Shown here piece after piece: positions 33,036-43,927 of a stretch of DNA of 64,000 nt. The notes below the pieces were generated by a model, which did no database searches, had not been told where the DNA came from, and saw nothing but the letters and a program-made list of their open reading frames with translations. The stretch's first letter is position 1. Every line of letters starts with the position of its first letter. The position numbers and the translations under genes were made by a program. Source of the DNA: Pristionchus mayeri (lineage: Eukaryota; Nematoda; Chromadorea; Rhabditida; Neodiplogasteridae); contig BTRK01000006.1 of assembly GCA_036245805.1 (NCBI GenBank), forward strand, positions 26,134,365-26,198,364, given 5' to 3'.

Positions 33036-34375
33036 TAAATCTCGCCCACCACACCACGGACTACGCTTTCTATTCTCACAGTATAACATTGTAATTTATA
33101 TTGTCAAAAATAGTGAGAGAGTTTTGGCTGTTGATCCCGGGACTTTTATTGAACTGATTGTTTTGTGTAATAGGATCTCACTCCTTTTATTGAATTGATA
33201 TTTTGCCAAAATTCACTCAGCTGTTGACTTTGCTTCCAAAGCCAGGATACGCCACCTTCCCACGGAAGGTGGATCTCGGGACTTTTATTGGCGCGGAGCG
33301 ATTAATTTGTTATCGTGATTAGCGTTTTCCACTTAGTACATTGAATGGATAGGGAGAGGAATCTCTAATGGATACGTATTTTCCCTGTGTGCTATTTTAT
33401 GAGAGACATCGCGAGAGAATTACCTTCTCCGCGGCGGTAGCACCAAAATCGTCATATCTTGATTTACACGAGGTGTAAGGTATTTCAAATGATCCTCTTT
33501 AAAACTGCGTTGTCAGAATTTTGATAACTGCCGTCATCTTCGAGATTCAGAAGGCCAAACTTGGGACACTCACTTTTCTAGAGTCAAATCGAGCCCACTT
33601 AAATGAACATAAATCCGTTTAAAATGACGTTAGAAAGCAGTTCTTTGTTTAGAAAGAAAGCTAAGAACATTCTTTACAACTTTTCTGTTGAAAATGTCAT
33701 TCCTCGTGACAGAAAACGGACTAAGGAGACGCGCGGGAGAGCGCTAAATGAAGGGGAGGGAGTGGGAGGTCAGGCGGCGAGAGCGTCAGACGGTTAGAGC
33801 GCGCGCTCTCGGTGGAATTTTTGCATGTTTTTTACTAACTTCTGAACGCTGCAGCGCGCGTAAATAGAAAGCTAGACACTAACTTTCAACAGATAAAACA
33901 GGGGTCAAAAAGCTAGGTCGCCAAAATTTTAGGTAGGGTACGTTTTGGCAATTTTTAAGATAAAAAAATGAAAATGGAGGGCACGTTTAAAAAAAATTTT
34001 TGTAAAGCCCGTTTGAAATTTCTCCTTCTTTTCATGGACGTTCACTATAGGCAATCGATTAAGCAGTCCCGAAAGTGTGAAAAAAACGTGCGTTCAACTC
34101 AGAATTCCCCGTCATACACATCAAAGGGTACGTTTCTTTTTAACCGGGGCACGAGTTTTGTAATCTCACGTGTTTTAGCTATCGATTGATGTTTTCCGCT
34201 TTAAAAATAACGAGGCCTGAGCTTCACAATTTCGCCGAGAAGTTAGACCCAGCTCATTAACACTGAATAAATAACGGTGGTGTGGTAGTAAGTGCGGCCT
34301 CTCGTAGTGCATTTTCCCCTTCGCGTGTATCCTTTCTCTTTCCACTATTTCCTCGCTAAATTCATTTACTTACAT

Positions 34376-35513
34376 AGGGACCGCAGAGCATGGTCATTTC
34401 AGAATTCCAACTGACAGTACACGGGAAATGTCGACCACGCACCAATTTTCTTTTCAGTTTACGATTCCAAATCGTTTGAGAACTTTTGAAATCATTTTTC
34501 AGTTGTTTTCTACATTTTATTTTTGACAGATTATTTTTTTCTTTTCCAAATGAATTCTCCCTATCTCAATTATATTCTCAGATCATTTTGACCACTGTGA
34601 GGCCGGTATAATGCGGTTCATAGTGAAATTTAGAAAAGTTTATTTCTAATTTCCACTCAATCGACCGATTATTGATTTGCTCCCTCTGCCGCACCTTATA
34701 TTTCGTTACGCATACAATTTAGGGACTCTAGAGCACACAATACCGCGATTTGCGTTAATGTGGCAGAGGGAGCATTGAAGATACGTCGAATTTTTGCCGC
34801 CAAACACGCGTTTTTTCCGACTTTAATTTTCCTCGGCCGATAATTGATTTCCTCCCTTTGCCATACCTTATATTTCGTTACGAATACAATTGATGGACTC
34901 TATAGTACATGTTACGGCGAAGTGCGTTAATATGGCAGCGGGAGCATTGAAGTTACATAGAGTTTTAGACTGAAAACCCGCAACATTTTGTGATGCCCAC
35001 TTTCCTTCGATCGATAATGTACTTCCGCCCTTTGACACACCTTATATTCGTATTCCAATTCAATCTACTGATCCTAAAGAACGTGTTTTTGCGTAGTAAA
35101 GCCATGTGTCATCGAACGGAATGTTACTTTCAAGATCTGAAAGCCGAACACGCGATGTTCCTTTTACAAACAGTGATAAGCTAATTGAGAAGCTATTTTT
35201 TGGTCTGTGATTCCCAGAATGACATGTATATCAATTCGAAAGCATATTTTCATATAATTTCAGTTTAAAAATGAGGAAAATAAATAATGAAAAGTGTGAA
35301 GATAAAAAGTCAGTTGCTGATGAAGCCAATGTTGGTAGGCGGAGCGTACTGTATCCTAGCCTCGGCGTAAATTTTTTTAATTCGAATAATTAATTTACTT
35401 CGTAAATTTTTTAATTTTTTGGTGTCGAAATCGTATCGGCAGCTCATCAACTATCGGATTCTATGCGCATTTTATTTTAGAAGCATTTTGAAGAAACCCG
35501 CCTGCTCTCCCTA
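34376..35513. mobile_element. MULE-like non-autonomous element, copy C
   Basis: AGGGACCGCAGAG at the left and CTGCTCTCCCTA at the right, with a perfect 9-bp target duplication TACTTACAT (34367-34375, 35514-35522). It has the same tandem hairpin units as copy B and almost identical sequence, but retains a segment (about 35217-35328) that copy B lacks and copy A shares. 9-bp duplications are typical of Mutator-like elements; the class is inferred. Confidence 0.75.
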
Positions 35514-36273
35514 TACTTACATAATATTTATATTATATTTTATCGTTTTTCCCAAAATTTTTCCCCGCCTTCGGCGGGGGATAGGGGATACGTTTTGCCT
35601 AAAAATTTCCAACCTCCACAAAACGAGTAGGGTACGCTGGGCCATTTTCGACGTACTTTTTGACCCCTGAGATAAAATGTTTAATTCATCGTCCACATTT
35701 TCGTAGATTCTTCCGGTGTATTTTGACTGCCTGGCATTCCTTCAAGGTTGTAATTAAGGACTTGCTAGTAGACTACAATAATATGTTTTTAGCCAATATA
35801 GCTAGCTCATAGTGTGCCTGAGAAAATCACTTCCACATCAAAACACGCAAAAATAGTGTATTTTTAGGGTAAGAGTTGCTTGTTCAGTTAATGGTGAAAA
35901 AAACATGTTTGCCACATCTGTGAGTGAAAAAAAACTCCAATCTTTAAAGTCCTATGGAGAAAATCGATGAAAATTGAGATTCTGGCGGTTCATCACGGCG
36001 GTTCCAACCATGTACCTCACTCGTCTCGAAATTGCGTATTCGAAATGTTGATTTTTTTAAAAATTATTTTAATGATTCATGAAAAATGAATGACATATCT
36101 TAGGCAAACGGCCTCATATTGGGGATTGACAATCCGGATGACAATCCGGCATTTTATGAAAGAAGCGCGTAAGAACTATGAAAATGACAAGAGAAAAGAG
36201 CTGCTTTCGATCAGTTCTTTAATACGTACGCAAGTTTTTAAAAAATTCGAAATATATGCCAATTTGTTGTAAG
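35514..36273. other. Spacer with possible upstream exon
   Basis: The frame 36090-36270 (ending HFMKEARKNYENDKRKELL and then running into AT-rich DNA) has a protein-like composition but no phase-compatible splice to the exon at 36274. A 25-base string near 34284-34310 resembles 36268-36292. Nothing else is recognised. Confidence 0.3.
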
Positions 36274-36413
36274 CCGAGTGCGGCCTCTACGAGTGGACCA
36301 AAGAGGAAGATGAAGGTGGTGGATACATGGGAATCTGTGCTTGAGGACGACGTCTTCGAGGAGGAAGGCAATGAAGAAGAACAATATGATGAAATTGTGG
36401 AGTATTTGTGGCA
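36274..36413 (+). CDS. Candidate exon 1 of a Cys-rich protein gene
   Basis: The exon is open for 46 codons plus CA up to donor GTGAGT at 36414. It contains M-K-V-V-D-T-W-E-S-V-L (ATG at 36310) and a very acidic stretch (EDDVFEEEGNEEEQYDE) ending EYLW. It ends in phase 2 with CA, and the exon at 48554 starts with a single A that completes CAA (Gln), so the two could be joined across a 12.1-kb intron. The acceptor upstream (TTGTTGTAAG) is weak. Phase agreement alone has a one-in-three chance of being fortuitous. Confidence 0.35.
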
Positions 36414-37960
36414 GTGAGTACAGAGATTTGGCTGTGAACGCATGTTTGATTCGAAATCACATGTTTGTTTGATTAATATTATCTATTATTGAATATTTAT
36501 GGCTCATATAAACCGAGTTCGATTGAAATTTCTTTCGGAAAATATTAAATACACATCATTCACCGAAATCATAAAGCTAATCGATCGCACAGGAGAGATA
36601 GGAAGGTAGATCAAAAGTCGAGAATGACTGCCAGAGGGTCAAAAAGGGGTAAATGAAAATCTAATTTCGCGATTTCGACATCTTTAGTACACGATTTACC
36701 TATACATTCAGCATACCATTCGATTCGTCTTGTCGAGCTCTATCGATTGATCCAATAAAAAATATGTTATCGAATTGTGGTGAAAATCAATAATTTTTAT
36801 CTATTAACGAAATTGTAAATAACGTTATCAATTTTTGGTTGGTACCAGCTTATTCTCCATGCAATTTGGCGCAGAATGGTTTTTAACTCGAGTCTCCAGA
36901 CCCTCTGTGAACCGAGCAATGAGGCTCCAAAAATGGCAATTTTTGGAAGCCGTCGACTTTGACGGCGTCTAAGATCGTCAAGGATGGAGATATGGACAAA
37001 TCCTTGCATATTCTATTGAGGGGCCATATGGGCTATCCGAAAATGATCATAGCCAAATTTCGACTTTTTTCAATGTACCAGCGTTTATTCGAATTTTACG
37101 CGACACGCGTGATATCCCCACATTGAGCTGATCTGAACTTTTTCGCTTTTATATGGATTCCTCTGACGAAAATCCATATTTCTCGATACGTCCTATCGCT
37201 TAGTGATTCTGAGGGATGTTTCTACACTATTACGAACCATGTTTGTGCAGTTCCACCCATACCATAGGTTGACAATTGTCAAAATATCGATTTTTGCATT
37301 TTCGGTCATACGGTAATTTTGACCAATGAAAGTGATACACCTATTGGGGAAACTACTTACAATTTCATTTTGAATGATTTTTTAAAAGTATTGGCTCAAT
37401 AGAAGCCAATAGAGGCCCGGCAAGTATTGAAATCGTGTAGGGTGTATACCCACTTGTGGAGCCACCGGACGAAAATCCGCGCCCTTTTTTTACCACCTCC
37501 GATTTCTTAGATTTTTTTGTGTGAAGTTAGTCATCCATAGGTACTATCGATCGCCCATGGTGGCTTGATAGAGATTTTCCGATTTGCAGGGTCATGCAAT
37601 TTTTAATACAACCGACCACCCGGACCATAACTTGTACGAGGAATGACATTTTCAACAGAAAAGTTGTAAAGAATGTTCTTAGCTTTCTTTCTAAACAAAG
37701 AACGGCTTTCTAACGTCATTTTAAACGGATTTATGTTCATTTAAGTGGGCTCGATTTGACTAGAAAAGTGAGTGTCCCAAGTTTGGAAATCTCGAAGAAT
37801 CTCGAAGATGACGACAGTTATCAAAATTATGTCAACGCAGTTTGAAAGAGCATCATGTGAAATACTTTGTATTAAATTAGTTTCCCGCTAGGTTGATTTT
37901 GATTCCTACCGCCACAAAACCCCTAAAATAGGTAATTATCTCGCGATTCGTCTCTTACAG

Positions 37961-38247
37961 TGCCGTAGATGGGACGCTTTGAATTCCCTCTTCCTCCCTT
38001 TCCACACCAAGAGGGGACAAATCTGAAAGTTATCGTTCGACCCTAACAAATGATGGGTAATTTAGAACGTTGATTTCAAATATGGGACTTGTTTTGCCCT
38101 AGCTCCAACTTTGTATCTCGTTCCCGAAGGCTGTTGACAACTTGAGACGACTCGTGTTGTTTACGACCGCCTCGCGCCGGGGCTAATTTTTATTCCCAAA
38201 GTCGCATGGACACAGATGAAAAGGCATGGTCGTCCTAACGTTTGATC
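37961..38247. other. Short spacer
   Basis: Nothing recognisable between the family C arm and the tRNA-like sequence. Confidence 0.3.
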
Positions 38248-38312
38248 ACGTGGCCTAGTGGTCTAGGGCGCTGTAATTTTCTTCCCATGATATGGTTCGA
38301 GTCCCGGCCTCA
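38248..38312 (+). pseudogene. tRNA-like sequence (A and B boxes)
   Basis: A-box TGGCCTAGTGGTCTAGG (38251-38267) and B-box GGTTCGAGTCC (38293-38303) are intact and spaced as in a tRNA, but the anticodon stem (GTAATTTTCTTCCCATGAT) does not pair. It lies just left of an inverted repeat, like the tRNA-like modules in family B foldbacks. Confidence 0.45.
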
Positions 38313-38407
38313 GCAGCAACTTTTGCAAAGCTTGTACAATTTTGCCTTCTGTTGGGCACTTCCCTCGAAGCTTGGCAAAAGCGACTGTGCAGGTTGGGAT
38401 TCGAACC

Positions 38408-38856
38408 CCATACCTTAGGATCCACCATAAGATTAATCGGGACTTCTGCAGTTGAGGGACCCGAAGCTCCGCCACTTTTTCCTCTGTGTATACCCCTACG
38501 CTCTCCCTGGTGCTCTAGCTGTAATCGCGCACCTTTCTGTGCGCTTTGTCGCCTAAGCCGGCTTATAGCCTAAGCGGTAAGCAACGTTAGGGTCTCCCCG
38601 ATTCGCGGGGAGCCCCTAACGTTGCTTACTGGGCGACCGGCTTCGCGGGTCGCCAACTATTATAAGGAAGGACTGCTATCTCTGCGCACCCTGCTTGAAA
38701 TGGACTTTTGAGAAAAACAGAGTAAGCTAGAGTGCCAGACAAGCGGAGAGCGTAAGGGGAGCTGAGGGGGTAGATACGCAGAGGAAAAGTGGGCGGAGCT
38801 TCGGGTCCCCCAACTGCAGAAGTGCCGATTAATCCTATGGTAGGTCCGACCATGGG
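38408..38856. repeat. Inverted repeat with G/C hairpin centre
   Basis: Arms share CTTAGGATCCACCATAAG / CCTATGGTAGGTCC, TTAATCGGGACTTCTGCAG and GACCCGAAGCTCCGCC. The centre (38575-38632) is a tight palindrome GTAAGCAACGTTAGG ... CCTAACGTTGCTTAC around GATTCGCGGGG. The central motif also appears once at 9612-9650. Confidence 0.65.
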
Positions 38857-39388
38857 TATTTCATCTGTGCGCATGGATATGATACATCTGAATTGGTAAG
38901 ATAATTTATTTAGTGCTGACACCTTGAATGACGGTTTTCAGTGCGCACTTTCGAAATATTCTATAGTTCATTTTACTTTATCGTATAGGGAGAGTGCTAT
39001 ATAACACAATTTCTGAGAATTTTTTTCCATAAAATCGATGCATCCCTTGATAAATTTTACTTGACAAAGACTTTTCCCCCGCGGAATTTTCCGATCCGAT
39101 TTGAACTTCTGTCGGGAGGCGTTATAATCTATAATAACTATATATACAACGCTAGTCCCTCTGTATGTCTACCCGGATTTCGAAAGTCACGAGTGATAAC
39201 GAAACCTGGCGGGCAACCACGGTAGCCCACGAAGTAACCTAACGTGTTTTCTTCGACGTTCTCGACCAATTTGGCTGTTTAGATATTGCTTGGATATTGG
39301 CTCTCTCTACAATATTTCGGGGAATCTGAAGAAGAGAACAGGGCTGAAGACACTTTCGTCCGTCTTCTTGAACGCTGAGATTCAGGTA
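38857..39388. other. Spacer without recognisable gene
   Basis: No exon or repeat recognised. Confidence 0.35.
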
Positions 39389-40035
39389 TCGCTCTATCTC
39401 CTTCTTCCTCTTCTCTCTCATTTCTCCTCCTCTCCTCATTTCTCCTCCTCTCCTCATTTCTCCTCCTCTCCTCATTTCTCCTCTCCTCTCTCCTCTCTCC
39501 TCTCCTCTCTCTCCTCTCTCTCCTCTCTTCTCTCTTCTCTCTCTCCTTTCTCTCCTCTCTCTCCTCTCTCTCTCCTCTCTCCTCTCTCCTCTCTCCTCTC
39601 ACCTCTCCTCTCTCTCCTTTCTCTCCTCATTTCTCCTCTCTCTCCTCATTTCTCCTCTCTCTCCTCTCTCCTCTCTCTCCTCTCTCTCCTCTCTTCTCTC
39701 TTCTCTCTCTCCTTTCTCTCCTCTCGCTCCTCTCTCCTCTCTCCTCTCTCTCCTCATTTCTCCTCTCTCTCCTCTCTCCTCTATCTCTCCTCTCTCCTCT
39801 CGCTCCTCTCTCTCCTCTCTCCTCTCTCCTCTCGCTCCTCTCTCCCCTCTCTCCTCTCTCTCCTCTCGCTCCTCTCTCTCCTCTCTCCTCTCTCTCCTCT
39901 CTCTCCTCTCTCTCCTCTCGCTCCTCTCTCCTCTCTCTCCTCTCGCTCCTCTCTCCCCTCTCTCCTCTCTCTCCTCTCGCCCCTCTCTCTCCTCTCGCTC
40001 CTCTCTCCTCTCTCTCCTCTCTCATCTCTCGCTTT
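39389..40035. repeat. CT-rich microsatellite (TCTCC/TCTCTCC arrays)
   Basis: About 650 bp almost entirely of C and T, built from CTCCTCTCTC variants and a starting block of TTTCTCCTCCTCCTCA units. Long open frames on both strands here (Ser/Leu-rich or Arg/Glu-rich) arise from the repeat and are not genes. Confidence 0.9.
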
Positions 40036-40318
40036 AGGACGATAGCGGCCACTGTTCAGTAGTCGATGCATGGATGACAATGAGACTGCTTAAAATGAAG
40101 ATAGAGAAGGGGTAAGCTATATATAACTTCAACAAAACTATCGATTACGGCCTTAACAGTTCTGTCTCACCTCTTCTCTCGCACTCTCTAGGGGAGGCGG
40201 ACGAAGGAGAAAGCAACCTCCCCCTCCCGGTGATTATGGGCAAAAATATAGAAAAAAAAGGTGGTTAGGGAACTCTCCTAAAATAGAACCAACGAACCCT
40301 GTATTCTACTCTCTTCTA

Positions 40319-40490
40319 TTGGGGTGTTTCGAAAATTCGTTAACTTTTTATTCGGAGGAACGCAAAATCCGTATATTGATTGCGCAGCCTAAATGATAAC
40401 ACTGTTGAATAGAGTAACCACTACCCAATCAAATTAGCCATGGAATTTGCATCAGCTGTATTCCCCGGTTTTTAAGAAAAGCAGTTCTTT
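40319..40490. mobile_element. Left-end fragment of the mariner-like MITE
   Basis: TTGGGGTGTTTCGAAAATTC after TA, then about 150 bp matching the left arm of the element at 748-1648 (TGAATAGAGTAACCA, CATGGAATTTGCATCAGCTG). No right end was found, so it is truncated. Confidence 0.65.
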
Positions 40491-40579
40491 GCTCTATCAT
40501 TATCATGGGCTACTTTGCGAGCAATATTTATTTCATTATTTTACAATTCAAAATCATTGTCTACGGACACGAAACAATC

Positions 40580-40995
40580 CTCTACGGACCCTTCAGAAAA
40601 TTTTGACGGCACTGAAATTTCAGACGACGTTTAGAAAAAAACCTGACAATCTTCAAAAAAAAAACCTGTCAGTCTTCAGAAAAAGAAAAAAAAATCGACG
40701 GCATTCAGAATTTCCAGGCGGCCTTCAGAAATTTCTGACGATGTTCAGGAAATTCAGAATACCCTCAAAAAATTTCGAAGACCTTCAGAAAATTTCGACG
40801 GCTTTCAGGAAAATTCTGACGGCATCAGAAAAAAAATCTGACAATCTGCAGAAATTATCAAAATTTTGAACTCCTTCAGAAAATTCGGAAGACCTTCAGA
40901 AGATTTCGACGGTACTCGGAAATTTCAGACAGCATTCATAAAATTCTAACGGCATTCGGAAAAGTCAGACTGCCTTCAGAAAATTGTAACAGAAT
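40580..40995. repeat. Degenerate ~30-bp tandem repeat (TTCAGAAAATTTCGACGG)
   Basis: About a dozen imperfect units around CCTTCAGAAAATTTCGACGG, with variants TTCTGACGGCATT. One frame is open for 140 codons because the repeat lacks stops in that frame; the product is a Phe/Arg/Lys repeat and is not considered a gene. Confidence 0.7.
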
Positions 40996-41037
40996 ATTTC
41001 GACAGCCCTCTCACATAACGCACGTTTCATCCGATTT

Positions 41038-41515
41038 TCTCACTTGCCTTCGGGTTACTAAGCTGTTCGAAATGATAAGCTACCCGTCATCCCCTTATTA
41101 GAATATCTAAGCTCCGCTCTTCCACCTCCCCTCCCACTCTCGTTTCACCTTCCCCTCTCTCTCCTCCGCTATCCATCTCACCTCCTCTCTCCCTCTCACT
41201 TGCCTTCGGGTTACTAAGCTGTTCGAAATGATAAGCTACCCGTCATCCCCTTATTAGAATATCTAAGCTCCGCTCTCCCACCTCCCCTCCCTCTCTCGTC
41301 TCGCCTCCCCCTCTCTCTCCTCCGCTATCCATCTTACCTCCTCTCTCCCTCTCACTTGCCTTCGGGTTACCAAGCTCTTCGAAATGATAAGCTACCCGTC
41401 ATACCCTCATTAGAATATCTAAGCTCCGCTCTCCCACCTCCCCTCCCCACAGATGAAAAACCCACCATCACATCTACCATAAGAAAAATTCTATGGACTA
41501 CGTCAGGACTACGGT
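41038..41515. repeat. 157-bp tandem repeat, three units
   Basis: Each unit starts TCTCACTTGCCTTCGGGTTA (near 41038, 41195, 41352), then AAATGATAAGCTACCCGTCA and a pyrimidine-rich half. Units 1 and 2 are almost identical; unit 3 diverges after about 100 bp. C/T-rich sequence without genes continues to about 41700. Confidence 0.8.
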
Positions 41516-41728
41516 GCCTTTTCATCTGTGCCCCTCCCTCTCTCGTCGCACCTCCCCCTCCCTCTCCTCCGCTATCCATATCAATTTTCCCTCACCTCCC
41601 CTCCGTCCCCCTTCCAACGCGCACCCGCCAACTTCCCTTCCTTCCTCCCCGCTCTCCCTCCCCCGGCTGAACTCGCGCGCGCCCCTCTCGCCTCTACTTA
41701 ACCGCGAAAAGAACCGAGCTCCCTAACT

Positions 41729-41795
41729 GTCATCGTGGTCGAGTGGTGTGCGTGCTTGTTTCAAAGAGGTCGCGGGTTCGACTCTCGCCGGCGAC
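41729..41795 (+). pseudogene. tRNA-like sequence, shortened
   Basis: The acceptor strands GTCATCG and CGGCGAC pair except for one mismatch. The T-arm GCGGGTTCGACTCTCGC forms a complete 5-bp stem with loop, and the D-arm string TGGTCGAGTGGT is present. Total length is only 67 nt and the anticodon arm does not pair, so it is probably a pseudogene. It lies about 80 bp beyond the broken end of a minus-strand LINE. Confidence 0.45.
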
Positions 41796-41877
41796 CGACG
41801 TCTTTTGCCGCCCTCCCTCTGACCGCTGCGTACACCCACATTTCTGACTCGATTTCTGCCGAAAAAGTGCGGACGCT

Positions 41878-42540
41878 TCATAAAATATCGAGACGAAAGA
41901 GTATAAAGAAGGGACCAGAATGGTCGCATGAAGGGAAGGGAGGAATAGCGGGAATGGCCGATACTACGGTGGGATCGTTACCTAAAACGCAATCGATACA
42001 TCTAACGCCGCGCGTTGGAAACATGTGAAGATGGGAGAGATTAGCAGAGATAATGAAATCACGAAATAGACTATCAGCGGGAGTAGGAATGGTACAAAGG
42101 GAATCTGAGTTAAAATCACCGGAAATAATGATGGGGTGTGGAGACGATGCATGGATGTCTGATAAGCAATTAATGAGGGAGTCGGTCTTGGAAATGGAAT
42201 AGCTTGGAGGACGATAGACTAGACATAATCTAACGTATGCACTCGAGTGGAAAAGGTTGATACAGGCAATCTCGTGTTCGGTGGAGGGAAGGGATAATGT
42301 GGAGAAAGAGAGGTAATCACGAAGAATGATGCAGGTTCGGCCACCGCGGGAGGATCGATCAGAGCGAATAATGGTGTATGGTAGAGATCCGATAATGAGA
42401 GATGATGGGGTCTTGCTTGATAGCCATGTTTCAGTTAGGAATACGATATCAGGTTGGGTTGCCATGAGGAATGAGCGGAATGCATCGAGCTTGTTAACGA
42501 CAGAACGGATATTGAAATAGTGGCATGATAAGGAGATCGT
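41878..42540 (-). pseudogene. LINE ORF2 endonuclease part only
   Basis: Minus-strand frame with the apurinic-type endonuclease of a CR1/jockey-like LINE: FNIRSVVNKLDAF, the catalytic Glu in VFLTETWLSSKTPSSL, VYRPPSYS, SGDFNSDSL and the C-terminal CDHSG box (normally SDHS). The frame stops just after this box at 41878 and the reverse transcriptase domain is missing, so this copy lost its 3' part, the opposite of ordinary 5' truncation. Confidence 0.75.
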
Positions 42541-42557
42541 CGCTGGCTTGGGCTGAG

Positions 42558-43370
42558 CTAGTTTAAAGGAGGGGCGACTGAGTTGGGAGTGGTAGTGATG
42601 GGAGTAGTGGGAGCAGAATCGGGGAGGGAAGGAATTTTGGGGAAGAGGGACTGAGTAGTGGCGGAGGGAACGAGAGTGGGATGGGCGGAAATGCGAGACT
42701 TATCGTAGTTGTGGGAGCGGTGGTGGCGGAGAGACTTCTTCATTGCTTCAAGTTGTGACTTCTCGATGAGTGATCCCGCGTAGATCATCATTTCCTTTCC
42801 GTCTGCTATCATCGACCGTTTCTTCACTCGCAATTGGTAGGCGGCTTCACGCTCAGCCTTGGTCATAGAGGGCCGAACATACACATTGGGGAAATTGCCA
42901 GTAACGGTGCGGGAATGGGACAGGAAGGAGATCTGGGCGGAGCGGGAATGGAACATTACTTTGAGAAGGCGGGGGCGGTTATCCCTTCTCTCACCCATTC
43001 GGAAAACAGCATCCGGTTTATGCTCCAGCTCAGCGAGGTCGAGCATGTCGATGACTCTGGCAGTGTCATCCGACAATCTCTCACTGGCCTTCGTCGCAGT
43101 AGACTCAGGGAGCCCTTGAACCACCACCGAGCGAATCCTCTTTTCCCTCTCAATGGCATCATCAATCGAGGTGGTCTATCTAGCCATTAGCTCTTTCATC
43201 TGCTGGGCACAAGTCCCGAGCAGCAGAGCGAGGGAACTTCCCTTCTCAGCATGAGAGAGGGAATCGAGGTATCTGCCAATACATCGAAGGAGTTCACCCG
43301 GATCGGGAACAGTGACCGGCAGCATTTCGTCCAGGGCAGAGGAAGAGGAGGGGAACTTACACTTAGTCAT
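42558..43370 (-). pseudogene. LINE ORF1 protein with one nonsense codon
   Basis: The frame runs from ATG at 43370 to the stop at 42558 (271 codons) and is broken only by TAG at 43176-43178. The central domain has VVVQGLPESTATKASERL, VFRMGERRDNRPRLLKV and YVRPSMTKAERE followed by a basic tail, the RRM-plus-C-terminal-domain layout of LINE ORF1 RNA-binding chaperones. It overlaps the start of ORF2 of the same element. It is clearly related to the plus-strand ORF1 at 44361-45141 but in another subfamily. Confidence 0.75.
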
Positions 43371-43560
43371 TAATTAATAAGAGGGAGTGAAAATATACAA
43401 TAGAATTAGAAGAAAAACGAAACTAGTGCTAAATAGTCACGTAGTATCGATTGGGTCGCGCGAGAGAGAGGAAGAGGTCACCCTATCGCGGCGAGGGAAG
43501 AGAGGAGAGTGAACTTTGGATCGGAAAGTGTCGAACCATTCTGCATTTGATCAAAAATGT
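43371..43560 (-). other. 5' UTR of the minus-strand LINE
   Basis: On the minus strand the element appears to begin TTCACTCTCCTCTC near 43517, the same 5' string with which the plus-strand LINE begins right after U6. Just upstream is GGTTCGACACTTTCC, which resembles a B-box. Confidence 0.4.
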
Positions 43561-43582
43561 CAAAAAGGTAGTAGGATGATCA

Positions 43583-43817
43583 CTTCGCCTTAATTTTGAC
43601 TCTCATATTCAAACTGTTTGTCATAAGGCTTCATAATTGGTATATCTCCTCTTTCGTAGCATAACTTGTACAATTACTGCCCCTTACGAGTAGATTCACC
43701 TACACCTATTCCTTCCTATTCTGATAGATTAGCTTCTCGAGTAGATTCACCTACACCTATTCCTTCCTATTCTGATAGATTACCCTGCAACCTCATAGCC
43801 TCTCAATCTTTATTAAG
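43583..43817 (+). repeat. Scrambled fragments of a LINE RT gene
   Basis: Three short blocks match the LINE at 54898-56633 but in the wrong order: 43594-43688 (source about 55703-55797), a block around CGAGTAGATTCACC present twice in tandem (43689-43783, source about 55937-55980), then 43784-43808 (source about 55643-55667). Confidence 0.7.
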
Positions 43818-43827
43818 ATCTTATTCT

Positions 43828-43894
43828 GACCATGTGTCCTAATGGATAAGGGGTCTTGTGATCCGTCGGTTGTGGGTTCGAGTCCTATCCGAAG
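43828..43894 (+). pseudogene. tRNA-Arg-like sequence upstream of U6
   Basis: The D-arm string GTCCTAATGGATAAGG is as in tRNA-Arg, and the B-box GGGTTCGAGTCC (43874-43885) is intact. The anticodon region is shortened and the 3' acceptor does not pair with the 5' one. It sits 34 bp upstream of the U6 sequence. Confidence 0.45.
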
Positions 43895-43927
43895 CGCCTG
43901 TTTATTGCTAAAGTATCTTCACTTTTC

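Larger units (their letters stand above)
31624..33081. mobile_element. CTGTGAGAA MITE interrupted by a LINE
   Basis: TIRs of about 42 bp (CTGTGAGAATAGAAAGCGTA at the left, mirrored to 33081) are flanked by TA (31622-31623, 33082-33083). Inside, a second palindrome (TATACGCGGAACATTT ... GTTCCGCGTATA, about 31690-31740) is the normal MITE core. Its right half is separated by the LINE at 31748-33035. Relatives are at 61156-61317 and 63309-63482. Confidence 0.8.
31404..33273. repeat. Outer foldback of a triple-nested structure
   Basis: Left arm 31404-31571 (TCCACCTTCCCTGGGAA, GCAAAGTCAATAGCTGAGTG, AAAAGGAGTGAGATCC) is mirrored at 33106-33273 (GGATCTCACTCCTTTTATTG, TTCCACGGAAGG-like end). The centre is occupied by a TA-flanked MITE that in turn holds a LINE fragment. 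The left boundary lies 16 bp after the last usable splice acceptor of the exonuclease gene. Confidence 0.8.
33402..37960. repeat. Large foldback (family C), second copy, opened by insertions
   Basis: The left arm 33402 to about 33830 (ATTCAGAAGGCCAAAC, AATCCGTTTAAAATGACG, GTCAGACGGTTAGAGCGC) is mirrored within 37625-37960. The right half, from about 36820, also resembles the interior of the 9780-13024 element (GGTCATACGGTAATTTTGACC). Between the arms lie the MULE-like copy C and a candidate exon at 36274. The arms differ by a block missing from the left side. Confidence 0.65.

Noticed and set aside
39279..40080. Long Ser/Leu-rich and Arg/Glu-rich open frames on both strands
   Set aside because: They translate a CT microsatellite; open frames in several phases are expected from the repeat.
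40447..40869. 140-codon frame rich in Phe, Arg and Lys
   Set aside because: It translates a degenerate 30-bp tandem repeat.
41038..41515. CRISPR-like array
   Set aside because: The 157-bp units are contiguous tandem copies without unique spacers, in a eukaryotic context.
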